A stretch of DNA of 64,000 nucleotides from Terriglobia bacterium (GCA_020073145.1 JAIQFS010000002.1:62001-126000); one strand, 5' to 3'; positions 1 through 7,953 are shown, counted from the stretch's first letter. Translations and numbers: made by a program. The notes: a model not told the origin generated them from the letters alone.

Positions 1-406
1 CCCACATCACCCCTAGGTTGTTCGCCAGCGCCACCAGCAGCATCGCGCACACAAACAGCGGGGTCAGGCTGTAGTATTTGCGGAATTGCCAGAGGCCGGC
101 CGCGGCGTCTTCGAACAATCCGCTCCGCTCGTCTTCCCGCACATACCCCACCGCGTAGACCGCGCACAGCAGCGCCACCGAGGCCGTCAGCAGGCACACC
201 AGCGCGCTCAGCGAATCGGCGTACAGAAATCCGCCCCACACCGACACCGGCCCTCTGGCCAGCACCGCGCTCACCACCATCAGCGCCAGCGCGAATGTCA
301 CCCCGAAGCCCGCCAGGTTGGCCGTCTCCATCGCCCGCCGCGTCCGCGCCAGCACCGACACCAGCGCCGCGACGAAGGGAACCGCGAGCAAAGCCAGCAG
401 CAGCAT
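1..406 (-). CDS. hyfF: HyfF/NuoL-type membrane antiporter-like subunit, partial at left edge
   Basis: About 135 N-terminal residues are visible, read leftward from an ATG at 406, and the gene runs off the left edge. The protein is very hydrophobic, with several predicted membrane helices and a charged loop (GYVREDERSG) typical of the first part of HyfF/NuoL/NuoM/MrpD proton-channel subunits. It starts 3 bases after the hyfE stop, so it is almost certainly co-transcribed with it. The order B-C-E-F matches hydrogenase-4-like operons, in which the catalytic large and small subunits usually follow. Those lie outside the window, so a true group 4 hydrogenase cannot be told from a hydrogenase-related complex. 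Confidence 0.8.
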   Translation of the reverse strand, partial: MLLLALLAVPFVAALVSVLARTRRAMETANLAGFGVTFALALMVVSAVLARGPVSVWGGFLYADSLSALVCLLTASVALLCAVYAVGYVREDERSGLFEDAAAGLWQFRKYYSLTPLFVCAMLLVALANNLGVMW

Positions 407-409
407 CCG

Positions 410-1090
410 TCAGCCTCTCAGCCTCCGCAGTTTGCTCACGTCCATCGATTCGAACGTCTCGCGAATCCGGTAGACCAGAATCCCCAGCACCATCACCCCC
501 ACCAGCACATCGAAGAACACCCCCAGCTCCACGATCAGCGGCATCCCGTAGGTCAGGCAGATCGCCGCCAGGAAAACCCCGTTCTCCAGGCACAGCAGCG
601 CCAGCACCTGGGTCAGGGCCTTGCGCCGGTTGACCATCATGAAGAACCCGATCAGAAACAGCGAAATCGCCACCGCCAGCGTGTTGTGCCCCAGGCTCCT
701 CGGCTCCGCCTCCGGGTGATAGAACGACGCGCCCACCAGGTACGCCACCAGCGTCAGCCCGCCCGAGATCACAATCGACACCGGCACGTTGACGATCGGT
801 TCAATCTCGTGCCGGATCTCGATGCGGTCCACCAGCCTCTCCAGCAGATAGGGCACGGCGAAGGCTTTGACGATCACCGTCATTCCGGCCGCAAAATAGA
901 TGTGCGGCGCGTGGTTGTACCAGGCAATGGCGGCCGCAATCGAGGCCAGCAGAAACGATTGCGCCGCGAACACCCGGATATTCATCACCAGCGACCGCTG
1001 CCCCACCATGGCGATCTGCAGCACCAGCACAAAGGCCGCCATCAGTGTGACCACCCGGTCGCCGAACTCGGGATTCTGTAAAAAGTCCAT
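410..1090 (-). CDS. hyfE: hydrogenase-4 component E (HyfE-like)
   Basis: This 226-residue protein has about six to seven predicted membrane helices and a charged C-terminus ending ESMDVSKLRRLRG. Its size and position between HyfC-like and HyfF-like genes fit HyfE, a small integral subunit of membrane-bound group 4 hydrogenases with an MrpC/NuoK-like part. It probably contributes to the proton path rather than to catalysis. It lies 7 bases downstream of hyfC and 3 bases before hyfF, in one minus-strand operon. The family assignment rests on hydrophobicity and synteny more than on a sharp motif. Confidence 0.84.
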   Translation of the reverse strand: MDFLQNPEFGDRVVTLMAAFVLVLQIAMVGQRSLVMNIRVFAAQSFLLASIAAAIAWYNHAPHIYFAAGMTVIVKAFAVPYLLERLVDRIEIRHEIEPIVNVPVSIVISGGLTLVAYLVGASFYHPEAEPRSLGHNTLAVAISLFLIGFFMMVNRRKALTQVLALLCLENGVFLAAICLTYGMPLIVELGVFFDVLVGVMVLGILVYRIRETFESMDVSKLRRLRG

Positions 1091-1097
1091 AAGCTGC

Positions 1098-2039
1098 TCA
1101 GAACAAAAATGTCGACGCCAGCGCCAGCGCCCCTAACGTGAACGCCACCGCCATCAGCTCGGGAACGCGGAACAGCCGCAGCTTGGCATTGGTGGTCTCC
1201 ACCAGCACCACCCCGGCGCTGAGAACCGCCAGCTTGACGGCCAGCCATCCCGCCCCAGCCGCCACCCCTCCGGCCGACCATCCCGCCGGCAGCCCGAACG
1301 GCCAGAAGACATTGATCAGCAGCGCCATCAGCAGCAGCTGCTTGATGGACGCCGCCCACTCGATCAGCGCCAGGTAGGGCCCCGAGTATTCCAGGATCAT
1401 GGCTTCGTGGATCATGGTCAGCTCCAGATGCGTGGCCGGATTGTCCACCGGAATCCGCCCGGTCTCCGCAATCAGCACCAGAAACAGCGCCGCGAAGGCC
1501 AGCACCTGCGAGGGCGCCAGAAACCGCCACTGCTCGCCGATCGCCGCCGCCACCATCTGCGACAGGTTGGTCGAGCCGGCTCCGATCGCCACTGTGAACA
1601 CCGCCAGCATCAGGGTCGGCTCCGCCAGCGCCGCAATCGTCATCTCGCGGCTGCTGCCCAGTCCCCCGAACGAGCTTCCCGCATCCAGTCCGCCCAGCGC
1701 CAGAAAAAACCGCCCGAGCCCCAGCAGGTAGACCACCGCCAGCACGCCGCCAACGAGGCCCACAGGCGTGTCCGCCGCCACCATCGGCACCATCAGCCCC
1801 GCCAGCAGCGTCGCCAGAAACACCACGTACGGCGTCGCCGAAAACAACCACGAGGCCGTGTTCGGGATCACCATGCCCTTGCGCAGCAATTTGTGGAGGT
1901 CGCGGTAGGGCTGAAGCACGCCCGGCCCGCGCCGCATTTGCAGCCGCGCCTTCGCCGTCTTGATGAAACCGCTCACCAGGGGCGCCAGCAGGAGCAGCAG
2001 GACCAGCTGCGCCATCACCTTGAACAGGGCCGCCATCAT
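1098..2039 (-). CDS. hyfC: HyfC/HycD, NuoH-like membrane subunit
   Basis: This 313-residue protein has about eight membrane helices. It resembles complex I subunit 1 (NuoH) and HycD/HyfC, the subunit that joins the hydrophilic redox arm to the membrane arm. Visible hallmarks are the early cytoplasmic loop QMRRGPGVLQPYRDLHKLLRK and the acidic segment ELTMIHEAMILEYSGP, which corresponds to the conserved glutamate-rich loop of NuoH. The start ATG overlaps the hyfB stop by 4 bases, which implies translational coupling. Confidence 0.88.
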   Translation of the reverse strand: MMAALFKVMAQLVLLLLLAPLVSGFIKTAKARLQMRRGPGVLQPYRDLHKLLRKGMVIPNTASWLFSATPYVVFLATLLAGLMVPMVAADTPVGLVGGVLAVVYLLGLGRFFLALGGLDAGSSFGGLGSSREMTIAALAEPTLMLAVFTVAIGAGSTNLSQMVAAAIGEQWRFLAPSQVLAFAALFLVLIAETGRIPVDNPATHLELTMIHEAMILEYSGPYLALIEWAASIKQLLLMALLINVFWPFGLPAGWSAGGVAAGAGWLAVKLAVLSAGVVLVETTNAKLRLFRVPELMAVAFTLGALALASTFLF

Positions 2040-4075
2040 CCGCGCACCCCCAGCAGCAGCAGGATGATCAGGGTCACGAAAATGTACGCCAGGTACGCAT
2101 GGATGCTTCCCGCCTGCACCGTCCGCAAGCGGCTCGCGATGCGCAACAGCCCATCCCGAAACGGATCGTACACGTGCTTCTCGAACGTCGGTTCAATCTC
2201 GCTCTCGAACCGGATGGCCGTCGGGTAATACGGCGACACCTCGTACTCCGCCTGAATCTCCCGCCTCGGCCGGTACAGCGCCGAGAAGATCATCCGGATC
2301 GGCTTGGAAAATCCCGTGGCCGTGTAGGCGTTCGCGGCAGTGAGCCCCGGTTGGCCGCAATCCCAGGCGGCGCCGGTCGCGCGCGCCCCGTTGCGGCCCC
2401 ACGCCAGCCATAGCAGCGCCGGCAGTACCGCAAGCGCCGCCAGCAGGCCCGCGATCCCCAGCGGAGAAACTGTTCCCGCGTGCGCCGAGCTGGCCGCGAG
2501 CGCAAATCCGTGGGCCGCCGTCAGCGCGGGACTGATCCGCACCCCCAGCGCCTGCGTCGTGATCGGATCGAACACCGGCAGAAACCAGCCCGCTCCCAGC
2601 CCCAGCGCCACGCAACCCGCCGCCAGAATGCCCATGCCGGCCAGCATCGACGGTGTCGCTTCGTGCGCGTGCGCTGCGTGCTCCGATTTCGGCAACGCCA
2701 GAAATGAGATTCCGAACGCCTTGACGAAGCACGCCGCCGCCAGCGCCGCCGTCAACGCCAGCAGCGCGCCCGTGATCGGAAACACCACCCGCGTCAGCAA
2801 AGGAGTGATTCCGAAGCCCGCCAGCAAGGCCTGATACGTCAGCCACTCGCTCACAAACCCGTTGAGCGGCGGCAGCCCCGAAATCGCCACCGCGCCAATC
2901 AGGAAAAACAGCGCCGTCACCGGCATCGGCCGGATCAGCCCGCCCATCTCCTCCATGTTGCGCGTGCCTGTCCCGTGCACCACCGAGCCCGCCCCCAGAA
3001 ACAGCAGGCATTTGAAAATCGCGTGGTTGAGCGTGTGATAGAGTCCCGCCACCAGCGCCAGCCCGGCCAGCGTGTTGTGCCCCATCGTTTGAAACACCAG
3101 CGCCGCCCCAAACCCCATCAGGATGATGCCGATGTTCTCGATGCTGTGGTACGCCAGCAGGCGTTTCAGGTCGTGCTCCATCAGCGCGTAGAGCACTCCC
3201 AGCAGCGCCGAGACCACGCCCGTCGCCAGCACCAGCATCCCCATCCACACCGGAGCCGCGCTGAAGAAATCGAAAAACACGAGCGCCATCCCGTAGATGC
3301 CGGCCTTGATCATGATGCCCGACATAATCGCCGAGATATTGCTCGGCGCCACCGGGTGTGCCGCCGGCAGCCACACGTGAATCGGAATGATTCCCGCTTT
3401 CACGCCGAATCCTGCAAAGAACAGGACGCCGATCAAGCCTTGTTCTTGCGCCGGCAACGTCGAAGCCAGCCCGTGAAAACTCGCGAAATCCAGGCTCCCG
3501 CTCGCCTGTGCCATCAGCAGGAACGCGATCAGCAGCAGCCCCGTGCCGGCGTGCGACATGATCAGAAACATCATTCCCGCGCGCCGCGTTTCTTCTTTCT
3601 CGTGTTCGAAAACCACCAGGCAGTACGCCGAGACCGCCATCACCTCCCACGCCACCAAAAAGAAAAACGCATCGCCCGCCGTGAACACCGCCATGAGGCC
3701 GAGCAGCAGAAGATTGTAGAAGAATCCCAGCGCTCCAACGTTCCTCCGCCCCTCCATCGGCCGCACATACCCGAACGAGTAAATCGAAACCGCGGCCGCC
3801 AGAATTCCCAAGGCCAGGTTGAAGTATGCCGAAAGCGGATTCAGCCGCACCGTCCACGCCAGCAGTGGCACTCCGAACGGCACCGTCCACGCCGCCGCGC
3901 CGCCCTGCGCCAGTGCCATCACCGCGGCGGTCATCTCCAGCAGCGCTCCCGCCAGCGCGCAGCCGAACGTGCCGAGACGCGCCAGCCGCGGCGTCCGGTA
4001 TCCGGCCACACCCGCCGCCGCCCCCGCCAGGTAGGCGATCAGTCCTCCGAAGAAAGCCGCGCGAACCCAGTCCAT
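2036..4075 (-). CDS. hyfB: HyfB, proton-pumping antiporter-like subunit of a hydrogenase-4-like complex
   Basis: This 679-residue protein of the NuoL/M/N-MrpA family carries the classic segment KAGIIPIHVWLPAAHPVAPS (roughly residues 225-245), whose lysine and histidine are proton-channel residues. A second conserved lysine lies in IMIKAGIYGM and another motif in LAYHSIENIGI. It is predicted to have about 14-16 membrane helices, with a long C-terminal extension reaching a last helix, as in HyfB. It sits 6 bases after the ArsR-type gene and overlaps hyfC by 4 bases. It would conserve energy by moving protons or sodium when the attached redox module turns over. Confidence 0.92.
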   Translation of the reverse strand: MDWVRAAFFGGLIAYLAGAAAGVAGYRTPRLARLGTFGCALAGALLEMTAAVMALAQGGAAAWTVPFGVPLLAWTVRLNPLSAYFNLALGILAAAVSIYSFGYVRPMEGRRNVGALGFFYNLLLLGLMAVFTAGDAFFFLVAWEVMAVSAYCLVVFEHEKEETRRAGMMFLIMSHAGTGLLLIAFLLMAQASGSLDFASFHGLASTLPAQEQGLIGVLFFAGFGVKAGIIPIHVWLPAAHPVAPSNISAIMSGIMIKAGIYGMALVFFDFFSAAPVWMGMLVLATGVVSALLGVLYALMEHDLKRLLAYHSIENIGIILMGFGAALVFQTMGHNTLAGLALVAGLYHTLNHAIFKCLLFLGAGSVVHGTGTRNMEEMGGLIRPMPVTALFFLIGAVAISGLPPLNGFVSEWLTYQALLAGFGITPLLTRVVFPITGALLALTAALAAACFVKAFGISFLALPKSEHAAHAHEATPSMLAGMGILAAGCVALGLGAGWFLPVFDPITTQALGVRISPALTAAHGFALAASSAHAGTVSPLGIAGLLAALAVLPALLWLAWGRNGARATGAAWDCGQPGLTAANAYTATGFSKPIRMIFSALYRPRREIQAEYEVSPYYPTAIRFESEIEPTFEKHVYDPFRDGLLRIASRLRTVQAGSIHAYLAYIFVTLIILLLLGVRG

Positions 4076-4081
4076 CTGCCC

Positions 4082-4420
4082 TCAGCGGCCCTGCCGCTCT
4101 CCCTCGATTTCGCCCAGCATCTGCACCGATTCGTTGAGGTGCGCCTGGAAATACTGCCGCATGAGCTCCAGCACCTTGATCAGAACCTTGTGCCGCAGCG
4201 AATAAAACACCTGGTTTCCTTCCTTGCGGCTGGTCACGATCTGCCGGCTGCGCAAGATGGACAGATGCTGCGAAACGTTGGCCTGCTCCACCCCCAGCCG
4301 CTCCTGAATGGTCCCGGCCGAGACTTCGCCTTCCCGCAAAACCTCCAGGATGGCGATGCGGGTCGGATGCGCAAGAGCTTGAAAGATGCTTGCCTTGTAC
4401 GCCCGCAGCATGTTCTGCAT
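4082..4420 (-). CDS. ArsR/SmtB-type winged-helix repressor heading the hyf operon
   Basis: The 112-residue product has the ArsR winged-helix fold: ALAHPTRIAILEVLREG, then the recognition-helix region EQANVSQHLSILRSR, then the wing KEGNQVFYSLRH. I place the start at 4420 because the conserved region begins there and a -10-like TATTCT ends 6 bases upstream; the open frame extends further but would include its own promoter. The protein has no cysteine, so the thiolate metal site ELCVCDL of ArsR/SmtB is absent (EVSAGTI here). If it senses anything, it must use other ligands or protein contacts. hyfB follows after 6 bases, so the regulator is probably autoregulated and controls the hydrogenase-like module. 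Confidence 0.88.
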   Translation of the reverse strand: MQNMLRAYKASIFQALAHPTRIAILEVLREGEVSAGTIQERLGVEQANVSQHLSILRSRQIVTSRKEGNQVFYSLRHKVLIKVLELMRQYFQAHLNESVQMLGEIEGERQGR

Positions 4421-4426
4421 GGTTAT

Positions 4427-4455
4427 AGAATATTCGATCTGACGAATATTCTCAA
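4427..4455 (-). promoter_or_regulatory. promoter with perfect inverted-repeat operator for the ArsR-hyf operon
   Basis: AGAATATTCG (4427-4436) and CGAATATTCT (4443-4452) are exact reverse complements, 10-base arms separated by 6 bases. On the minus strand the same DNA reads TTGAGA (4455-4450), a 17-base spacer, then TATTCT (4432-4427), a good sigma-70-type promoter that would start transcription at about the ATG at 4420. Operator and promoter therefore overlap almost completely, as expected for an autoregulated ArsR-family repressor. That the ArsR product binds here is inference. Confidence 0.72.
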
Positions 4456-4560
4456 GTATGATCTCGGGACCATGCCGCTTGCCGGCGGCTCGCCCTGGCG
4501 CGGTCGTTCCCTCCGGCAAAGCGGGTATACTCGACAAAGCAGTTCCCGAGGAGGCCGCTC

Positions 4561-5034
4561 ATGAAAACCAGATCTTCCCGTCGGAAGTTCCTCGGAGGCG
4601 CGGTCGCCGCTGGCGCAGCCTCCCAGGCGCTGGCCCAGCCCGCCGGCCGCGTCCGCGGCTTCGACCATGTTGCCCTGCCCATGCAGAACACCGACGCCAT
4701 GTTGGCCTTCTACCGCGGCCTCGGTTTTGATGTCGCGGAAAGCGCCGCCGCCTGCTCCGTCTATATCGGGGACAACATGATCAACTTTCACCGCCCCGCC
4801 ACCTGGCAGCGCGAGTCGTTCACCCTGCGCGCTCCCGCAGCCAAACCCCCGTGCGGTGACCTTTGCTTCGTTTGGGAGGGCACGGCCGAGTCGCTCAAGG
4901 CCATGCTCGACAAGGCCGGCCCGAAAATCATCGAGGGCCCGGTCGCGCGCCAGGGCGGCCGCCGCAAAGGCGCCTCCAGCGTCTACACCCGCGACCCCGA
5001 CGGAAATCTCCTGGAATTCATGATCTATAACTGA
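4561..5034 (+). CDS. Tat-exported VOC (glyoxalase-fold) protein
   Basis: The 157-residue protein begins with a twin-arginine signal (SRRKFLGG then a hydrophobic stretch ending ALAQP), so it is exported folded. The mature part is one vicinal-oxygen-chelate unit: an opening strand FDHVALPM supplies a His and the closing strand LLEFMIYN supplies a Glu, the usual metal ligands. The substrate cannot be told; the family covers glyoxalases, extradiol dioxygenases and resistance proteins. A GAGGAGG ribosome site precedes the ATG, and TATACT at 4526-4531 is a likely -10. It is divergent from the ArsR-hyf operon and 4 bases before the next gene. Confidence 0.86.
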   Translation: MKTRSSRRKFLGGAVAAGAASQALAQPAGRVRGFDHVALPMQNTDAMLAFYRGLGFDVAESAAACSVYIGDNMINFHRPATWQRESFTLRAPAAKPPCGDLCFVWEGTAESLKAMLDKAGPKIIEGPVARQGGRRKGASSVYTRDPDGNLLEFMIYN

Positions 5035-5038
5035 GGGT

Positions 5039-5788
5039 ATGACTAGGCAATCTCTTCTCGTTGCTCTGCTCTTGCCGGCCGCCGCCTTCAGCCAGTTGGC
5101 CGAGCCTTACAATCCGCCCCGCTCCAACTGCTGCCTCGCCGGTGCAGCCCAGACCCTCGCCGACGGATTGCAGGATTGGAACCAGCTTGGCCGCTATCAC
5201 GCCGACAATGAGACGTTGCAGGCGCAGCCTGCCGACCCGCACCGCGTCGTCTTCCTCGGCGACTCCATCACCGACATTTGGAAGCTCCCGCAGTTCTTCC
5301 CCGGCAAACCGTATGTCAATCGCGGCATCAGCGGCCAGACCACCTCCCAGATGCTCGTTCGCCTCTACCCCGACGTCTTGGACCTGAAACCGGCGGCCCT
5401 CGTCCTGCTCGCCGGCACCAACGACATCGCCCGCAACACTGGACCCGAAACCCTCACCATGATCGCCGAAGACATTCAGGCGATTGTCGAACTGGCGCAA
5501 GCCCACGGCATCAAAGTCGTCCTCTGCTCGCTGACTCCGGTGAGCGATTATACCCGCCGCAAGCAGACCGGGCAGCGCCCGCCGGCCGATATCCTCAAGC
5601 TCAACGCCTGGCTGCGCGAGTATGCCGCCAAGGGCAAGCTGGGGTTCGCCGACTACTACGCCGCCCTGGTTGACGACAAGGGCATGCTCAAAGAAGGCTT
5701 CTCGGACGATGGCCTGCACCCCAATGCCAAAGGCTTCGAGTTGCTCGCCCCCGTAGCGGAAGCCGCCATTGAGAAGGCCCTGCGGTAA
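5039..5788 (+). CDS. secreted SGNH/GDSL hydrolase
   Basis: The 249-residue protein has a Sec signal (about residues 1-18) and the SGNH blocks in order: GDSITDIW (nucleophile Ser near residue 76), GISGQTT, LAGTNDIARN (block III Asn), and DGLHPNAKG near the C-terminus holding the Asp-His pair. It resembles the lysophospholipase L1/acetylhydrolase group that deacylates lipids or sugars outside the cytoplasm. The ATG lies 4 bases after the VOC stop, with GAGGG straddling that stop, so the two genes are probably co-translated. Confidence 0.9.
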   Translation: MTRQSLLVALLLPAAAFSQLAEPYNPPRSNCCLAGAAQTLADGLQDWNQLGRYHADNETLQAQPADPHRVVFLGDSITDIWKLPQFFPGKPYVNRGISGQTTSQMLVRLYPDVLDLKPAALVLLAGTNDIARNTGPETLTMIAEDIQAIVELAQAHGIKVVLCSLTPVSDYTRRKQTGQRPPADILKLNAWLREYAAKGKLGFADYYAALVDDKGMLKEGFSDDGLHPNAKGFELLAPVAEAAIEKALR

Positions 5789-5821
5789 CGCCTCCGTGGA
5801 CGAAGGCCGAAACCCTGGCGC

Positions 5822-6295
5822 TCACGCCGCCCGCGCTACGCTCCGGTATTCCGCCTCCGACTGCGCCGGCAGCAGCACCCACAGCGTATAGATTCCGAGC
5901 GCGGTCCCGAACGGCATGTCGAGCAGATTGAAGCAACCCGCCACGATCGCCAGCATGCGCGCCCAGGGCTGCCGGTCCAGCAATCCCCAGCCGGCGATAA
6001 TGCCGACCACGCCGCTCGCCAGAAAGAGCCAGCCCACCGCCTGCAGGATTCCATGGACAAAGCCCGGAACTTCGGGCGGCAGGAACCACAGGCCGCGATC
6101 GAACATCGCGACCAGAAACAATCCCGGGATCAGACGGAATGCGGACAGCGCCAGCCAGAAGATTCCCAGCAGCCGCACATGTCCGGCAATGCGGCTCTGC
6201 CTCGGCATCAGCGGCACCGCGCCAACCCCTTTCCCGCACGACGGACAGAAACTGGCGGACTCCTGCATCTGCGTCCCGCACACGTGGCAGAACAT
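5822..6295 (-). CDS. zinc-ribbon membrane protein of unknown function
   Basis: The 157-residue product opens with a short zinc ribbon (CHVCGTQM...CPSCGKGV, two CxxC pairs), followed by four predicted membrane helices. Start 6295 is preferred because AAGGAGG sits 5 bases upstream and the ribbon begins immediately; a longer frame reaches 6424 without support. Such zinc-ribbon plus short membrane-domain proteins are widespread and mostly unassigned. It converges on the SGNH hydrolase gene. Confidence 0.8.
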   Translation of the reverse strand: MFCHVCGTQMQESASFCPSCGKGVGAVPLMPRQSRIAGHVRLLGIFWLALSAFRLIPGLFLVAMFDRGLWFLPPEVPGFVHGILQAVGWLFLASGVVGIIAGWGLLDRQPWARMLAIVAGCFNLLDMPFGTALGIYTLWVLLPAQSEAEYRSVARAA

Positions 6296-6590
6296 GGGCG
6301 CCTCCTTCTTGGTTACTCCTTCTAGCAGGACGACGGCCCCGGTGGCTTTGTTCCGTTCTTTTGGAAACCGTAGAATCGGCCTTCCGAATTCGGGAAATAC
6401 CGCCGATCTAGTGTGTCTTATCAATCACTTAGGGATGGCCCCCCGGTTGCACTAGCTGCCGCGGGTCCGTTACAGAGGTTTTAGCAAGCTTTGGTGCGTT
6501 GCCTCCTTTGGATTGGCAGCCAGCCCCGCCCCGGTTCCATATCCCGGAGTGGGGCTTTTCTTTGTCTGCTACACTGTGGTTTCTCTCCCG

Positions 6591-7628
6591 ATGACAGGAT
6601 TCTACGCCCGCTGGATCGACCGCTGGGAGCGGAAACTCGCCAGCGTCGATACCAACCGCGTCGTCCGGCCGTTTGACTGGGGCACCGACTGGCTGGCCCG
6701 CATTGGCTTTCCGCATTGTCCGGCCGACGCCAACGGCACTTCCGCCGCCTGCCTGTCCCGCTTCGTCGATCAGGCCCTCCAGGATTCCGACCGGTTCTAT
6801 TCCTATGATCCGGTTCGCGATTACAAGCTGGACCAGGACCGCCTGACCTTTTCCAGCCCCGTCTCCTCTCCTTACCCGGAGAACGATACGGTTCACGCCC
6901 GCTGGTTTCCCGCCGCCAAAGATCGCGGGCGCGCCCTGGTGGTGCTTCCCCAGTGGAATTCCGGGCCGGACGGTCATGTGGGCCTTTGCAAGCTGCTCAA
7001 TAAATTCGGCATCAGCGCCTTGCGCATGACCATGGCGTATCACGCCGAGCGCATGCCCCCGGAATTGCAGCGCGCCGATTATCACGTCTCGAGCAACGTC
7101 GGCCGCACCATCCACGCCTGCCGCCAATCCATCATCGATACCCGCGCCTGCCTCGACTGGCTCCAAAGCCAGGGCTACTCCCGCCTCGGCATCCTCGGCA
7201 CCAGCTTGGGATCTTGCGTGGCCTGCATCGCCACCGCGCACGACCCGCGCGTGCGAGCCGGCATTTTCAACCACGTCTCCATGTATTTCTCCGATGTCGT
7301 GTGGAACGGCCTCTCCACCCAGAACGTGCGCCGCGGCTTCGGCGACCACGTGACCCCGGAGGAGTTGCGGCACTACTGGTCCGTGATCAGCCCGGCCTCG
7401 TACCTCCAGCGCTTCCCCGGCCACCCCGTGCGCAGCCTGCTGGTGTGGGCCCCCTACGACACCACCTTTCTCCCCGAATACTCCCGGCAGGTCCTGGACA
7501 GTTTTCGCAAACTCCAGTTGCCGCACCGGGTTCTGACCCTCCCGTGCGCCCATTACACCACCGGCCACTTTCCCTTCAACTGGATCGACGGCCTCGGCAT
7601 GTGCCGCTTCGCGGCCCAGTACTTGTGA
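6591..7628 (+). CDS. alpha/beta hydrolase of the ABHD18 type
   Basis: The 345-residue protein has an alpha/beta-hydrolase core: strand and nucleophile elbow LGILGTSLGSCVAC (GxSxG, Ser near residue 209), a late acidic segment VWAPYDTTFLPEY, and a C-terminal His in PCAHYTTGHFP completing a plausible triad. Its length and the text around AKDRGRALVVLPQWNSG fit the ABHD18-like family, whose bacterial substrates are unknown. A longer frame opens at 6513, but 6591 is the first ATG after a -10-like TACACT (6570-6575). No strong ribosome site is seen, so translation may begin near the 5' end of the message. Confidence 0.85.
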   Translation: MTGFYARWIDRWERKLASVDTNRVVRPFDWGTDWLARIGFPHCPADANGTSAACLSRFVDQALQDSDRFYSYDPVRDYKLDQDRLTFSSPVSSPYPENDTVHARWFPAAKDRGRALVVLPQWNSGPDGHVGLCKLLNKFGISALRMTMAYHAERMPPELQRADYHVSSNVGRTIHACRQSIIDTRACLDWLQSQGYSRLGILGTSLGSCVACIATAHDPRVRAGIFNHVSMYFSDVVWNGLSTQNVRRGFGDHVTPEELRHYWSVISPASYLQRFPGHPVRSLLVWAPYDTTFLPEYSRQVLDSFRKLQLPHRVLTLPCAHYTTGHFPFNWIDGLGMCRFAAQYL

Positions 7629-7664
7629 CCCCAATTTCAGCGCTATCCCTTTAGAAGCAAGGTG

Positions 7665-7693
7665 TTGACAGGTTTTCCGCCTCGTGAGAGGAT
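7665..7693 (+). promoter_or_regulatory. promoter with consensus -35 upstream of a structured transcript
   Basis: TTGACA (7665-7670) is a perfect sigma-70 -35 box. Seventeen bases later GAGGAT (7688-7693) is a weak -10 with the conserved second A and final AT. Transcription would begin near 7700, before the repeat- and hairpin-rich stretch described next. The -10 is poor, so this call is moderate. Confidence 0.45.
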
Positions 7694-7728
7694 GAAAGTA
7701 TCACTGGGAAAGGAGGTGGTCCAGGAAG

Positions 7729-7770
7729 ATGGATAGTCATAAAAGACCGCGGGAGGTGGCCGACTGTTAA
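7729..7770 (+). CDS. possible 13-residue peptide, MDSHKRPREVADC
   Basis: An ATG at 7729 opens 13 codons ending in Cys then TAA (7768-7770). It lies behind AAAGGAGGTGGTCC (7709-7722), which can pair with about 14 bases of the 16S rRNA 3' end with one G-U wobble. The stop codon falls in the loop of hairpin A. The GGAGG core is 12 bases from the ATG, longer than ideal, though a second AGGA lies closer. I know no family for the peptide. It could be a leader peptide, a small Cys-ending product, or chance. Confidence 0.35.
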   Translation: MDSHKRPREVADC

Positions 7771-7877
7771 AGTCGAGCCTCTCATGCTGAGATCCCGTCT
7801 CCAGTATTCGGGATCGCGTTCCTGTGGACCGGCTGCCTCACGCGTCAGTTAGGCCTTCAGGTTTCTAAAGGCACCAG

Positions 7878-7910
7878 CCCCCGTGGCCCGTTTCGGACCA
7901 CGGGGGTTTT
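7878..7910 (+). terminator. intrinsic terminator ahead of rpmE
   Basis: CCCCCGTGG (7878-7886) pairs perfectly with CCACGGGGG (7898-7906) across an 11-base loop and is followed by TTTT. It ends the structured transcript 44 bases before rpmE. A -10-like TATACT (7918-7923) lies just after it, but I see no good -35 for that element, so rpmE may also depend on read-through. Confidence 0.82.
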
Positions 7911-7953
7911 CATTTGCTATACTGAGTTTCTCGAAAGGATTCCCCGTACCATC

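Larger units (their letters stand above)
7700..7910 (+). ncRNA. unassigned structured RNA or leader between the ABHD18 gene and rpmE
   Basis: By hand folding, 7718-7727 (GGTCCAGGAA) pairs with 7819-7830 (TTCC, two bulged bases, TGGACC) as a 10-base-pair helix. It closes a junction that holds hairpin A (7753-7783, arms GGCCGACT/AGTCG-GCC, loop GTTAA) and hairpin B (7791-7797 GATCCCG with 7809-7815 CGGGATC). A further stem GCCTT/AAGGC lies at 7853-7872, then an intrinsic terminator. It does not look like tmRNA, 6S, RNase P or SRP RNA. The interval also carries an extended Shine-Dalgarno match and a 13-codon ORF, so it may be a peptide-encoding leader rather than a noncoding RNA. The fold is a hand prediction without energy calculation. 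Confidence 0.45.

Noticed and set aside
86-1081. Long plus-strand frame opposite the hyf genes rich in His, Arg and Gln
   Set aside because: It is the antisense shadow of high-GC minus-strand membrane genes; composition is not protein-like and no ribosome site precedes it. The same holds for the plus-strand frame at 2975-4564.
7761-7852. Possible +1 frameshift fusing the 13-codon ORF to a longer frame across TGT TAA A
   Set aside because: No slippery sequence or conserved downstream peptide; the fused tail looks like chance.
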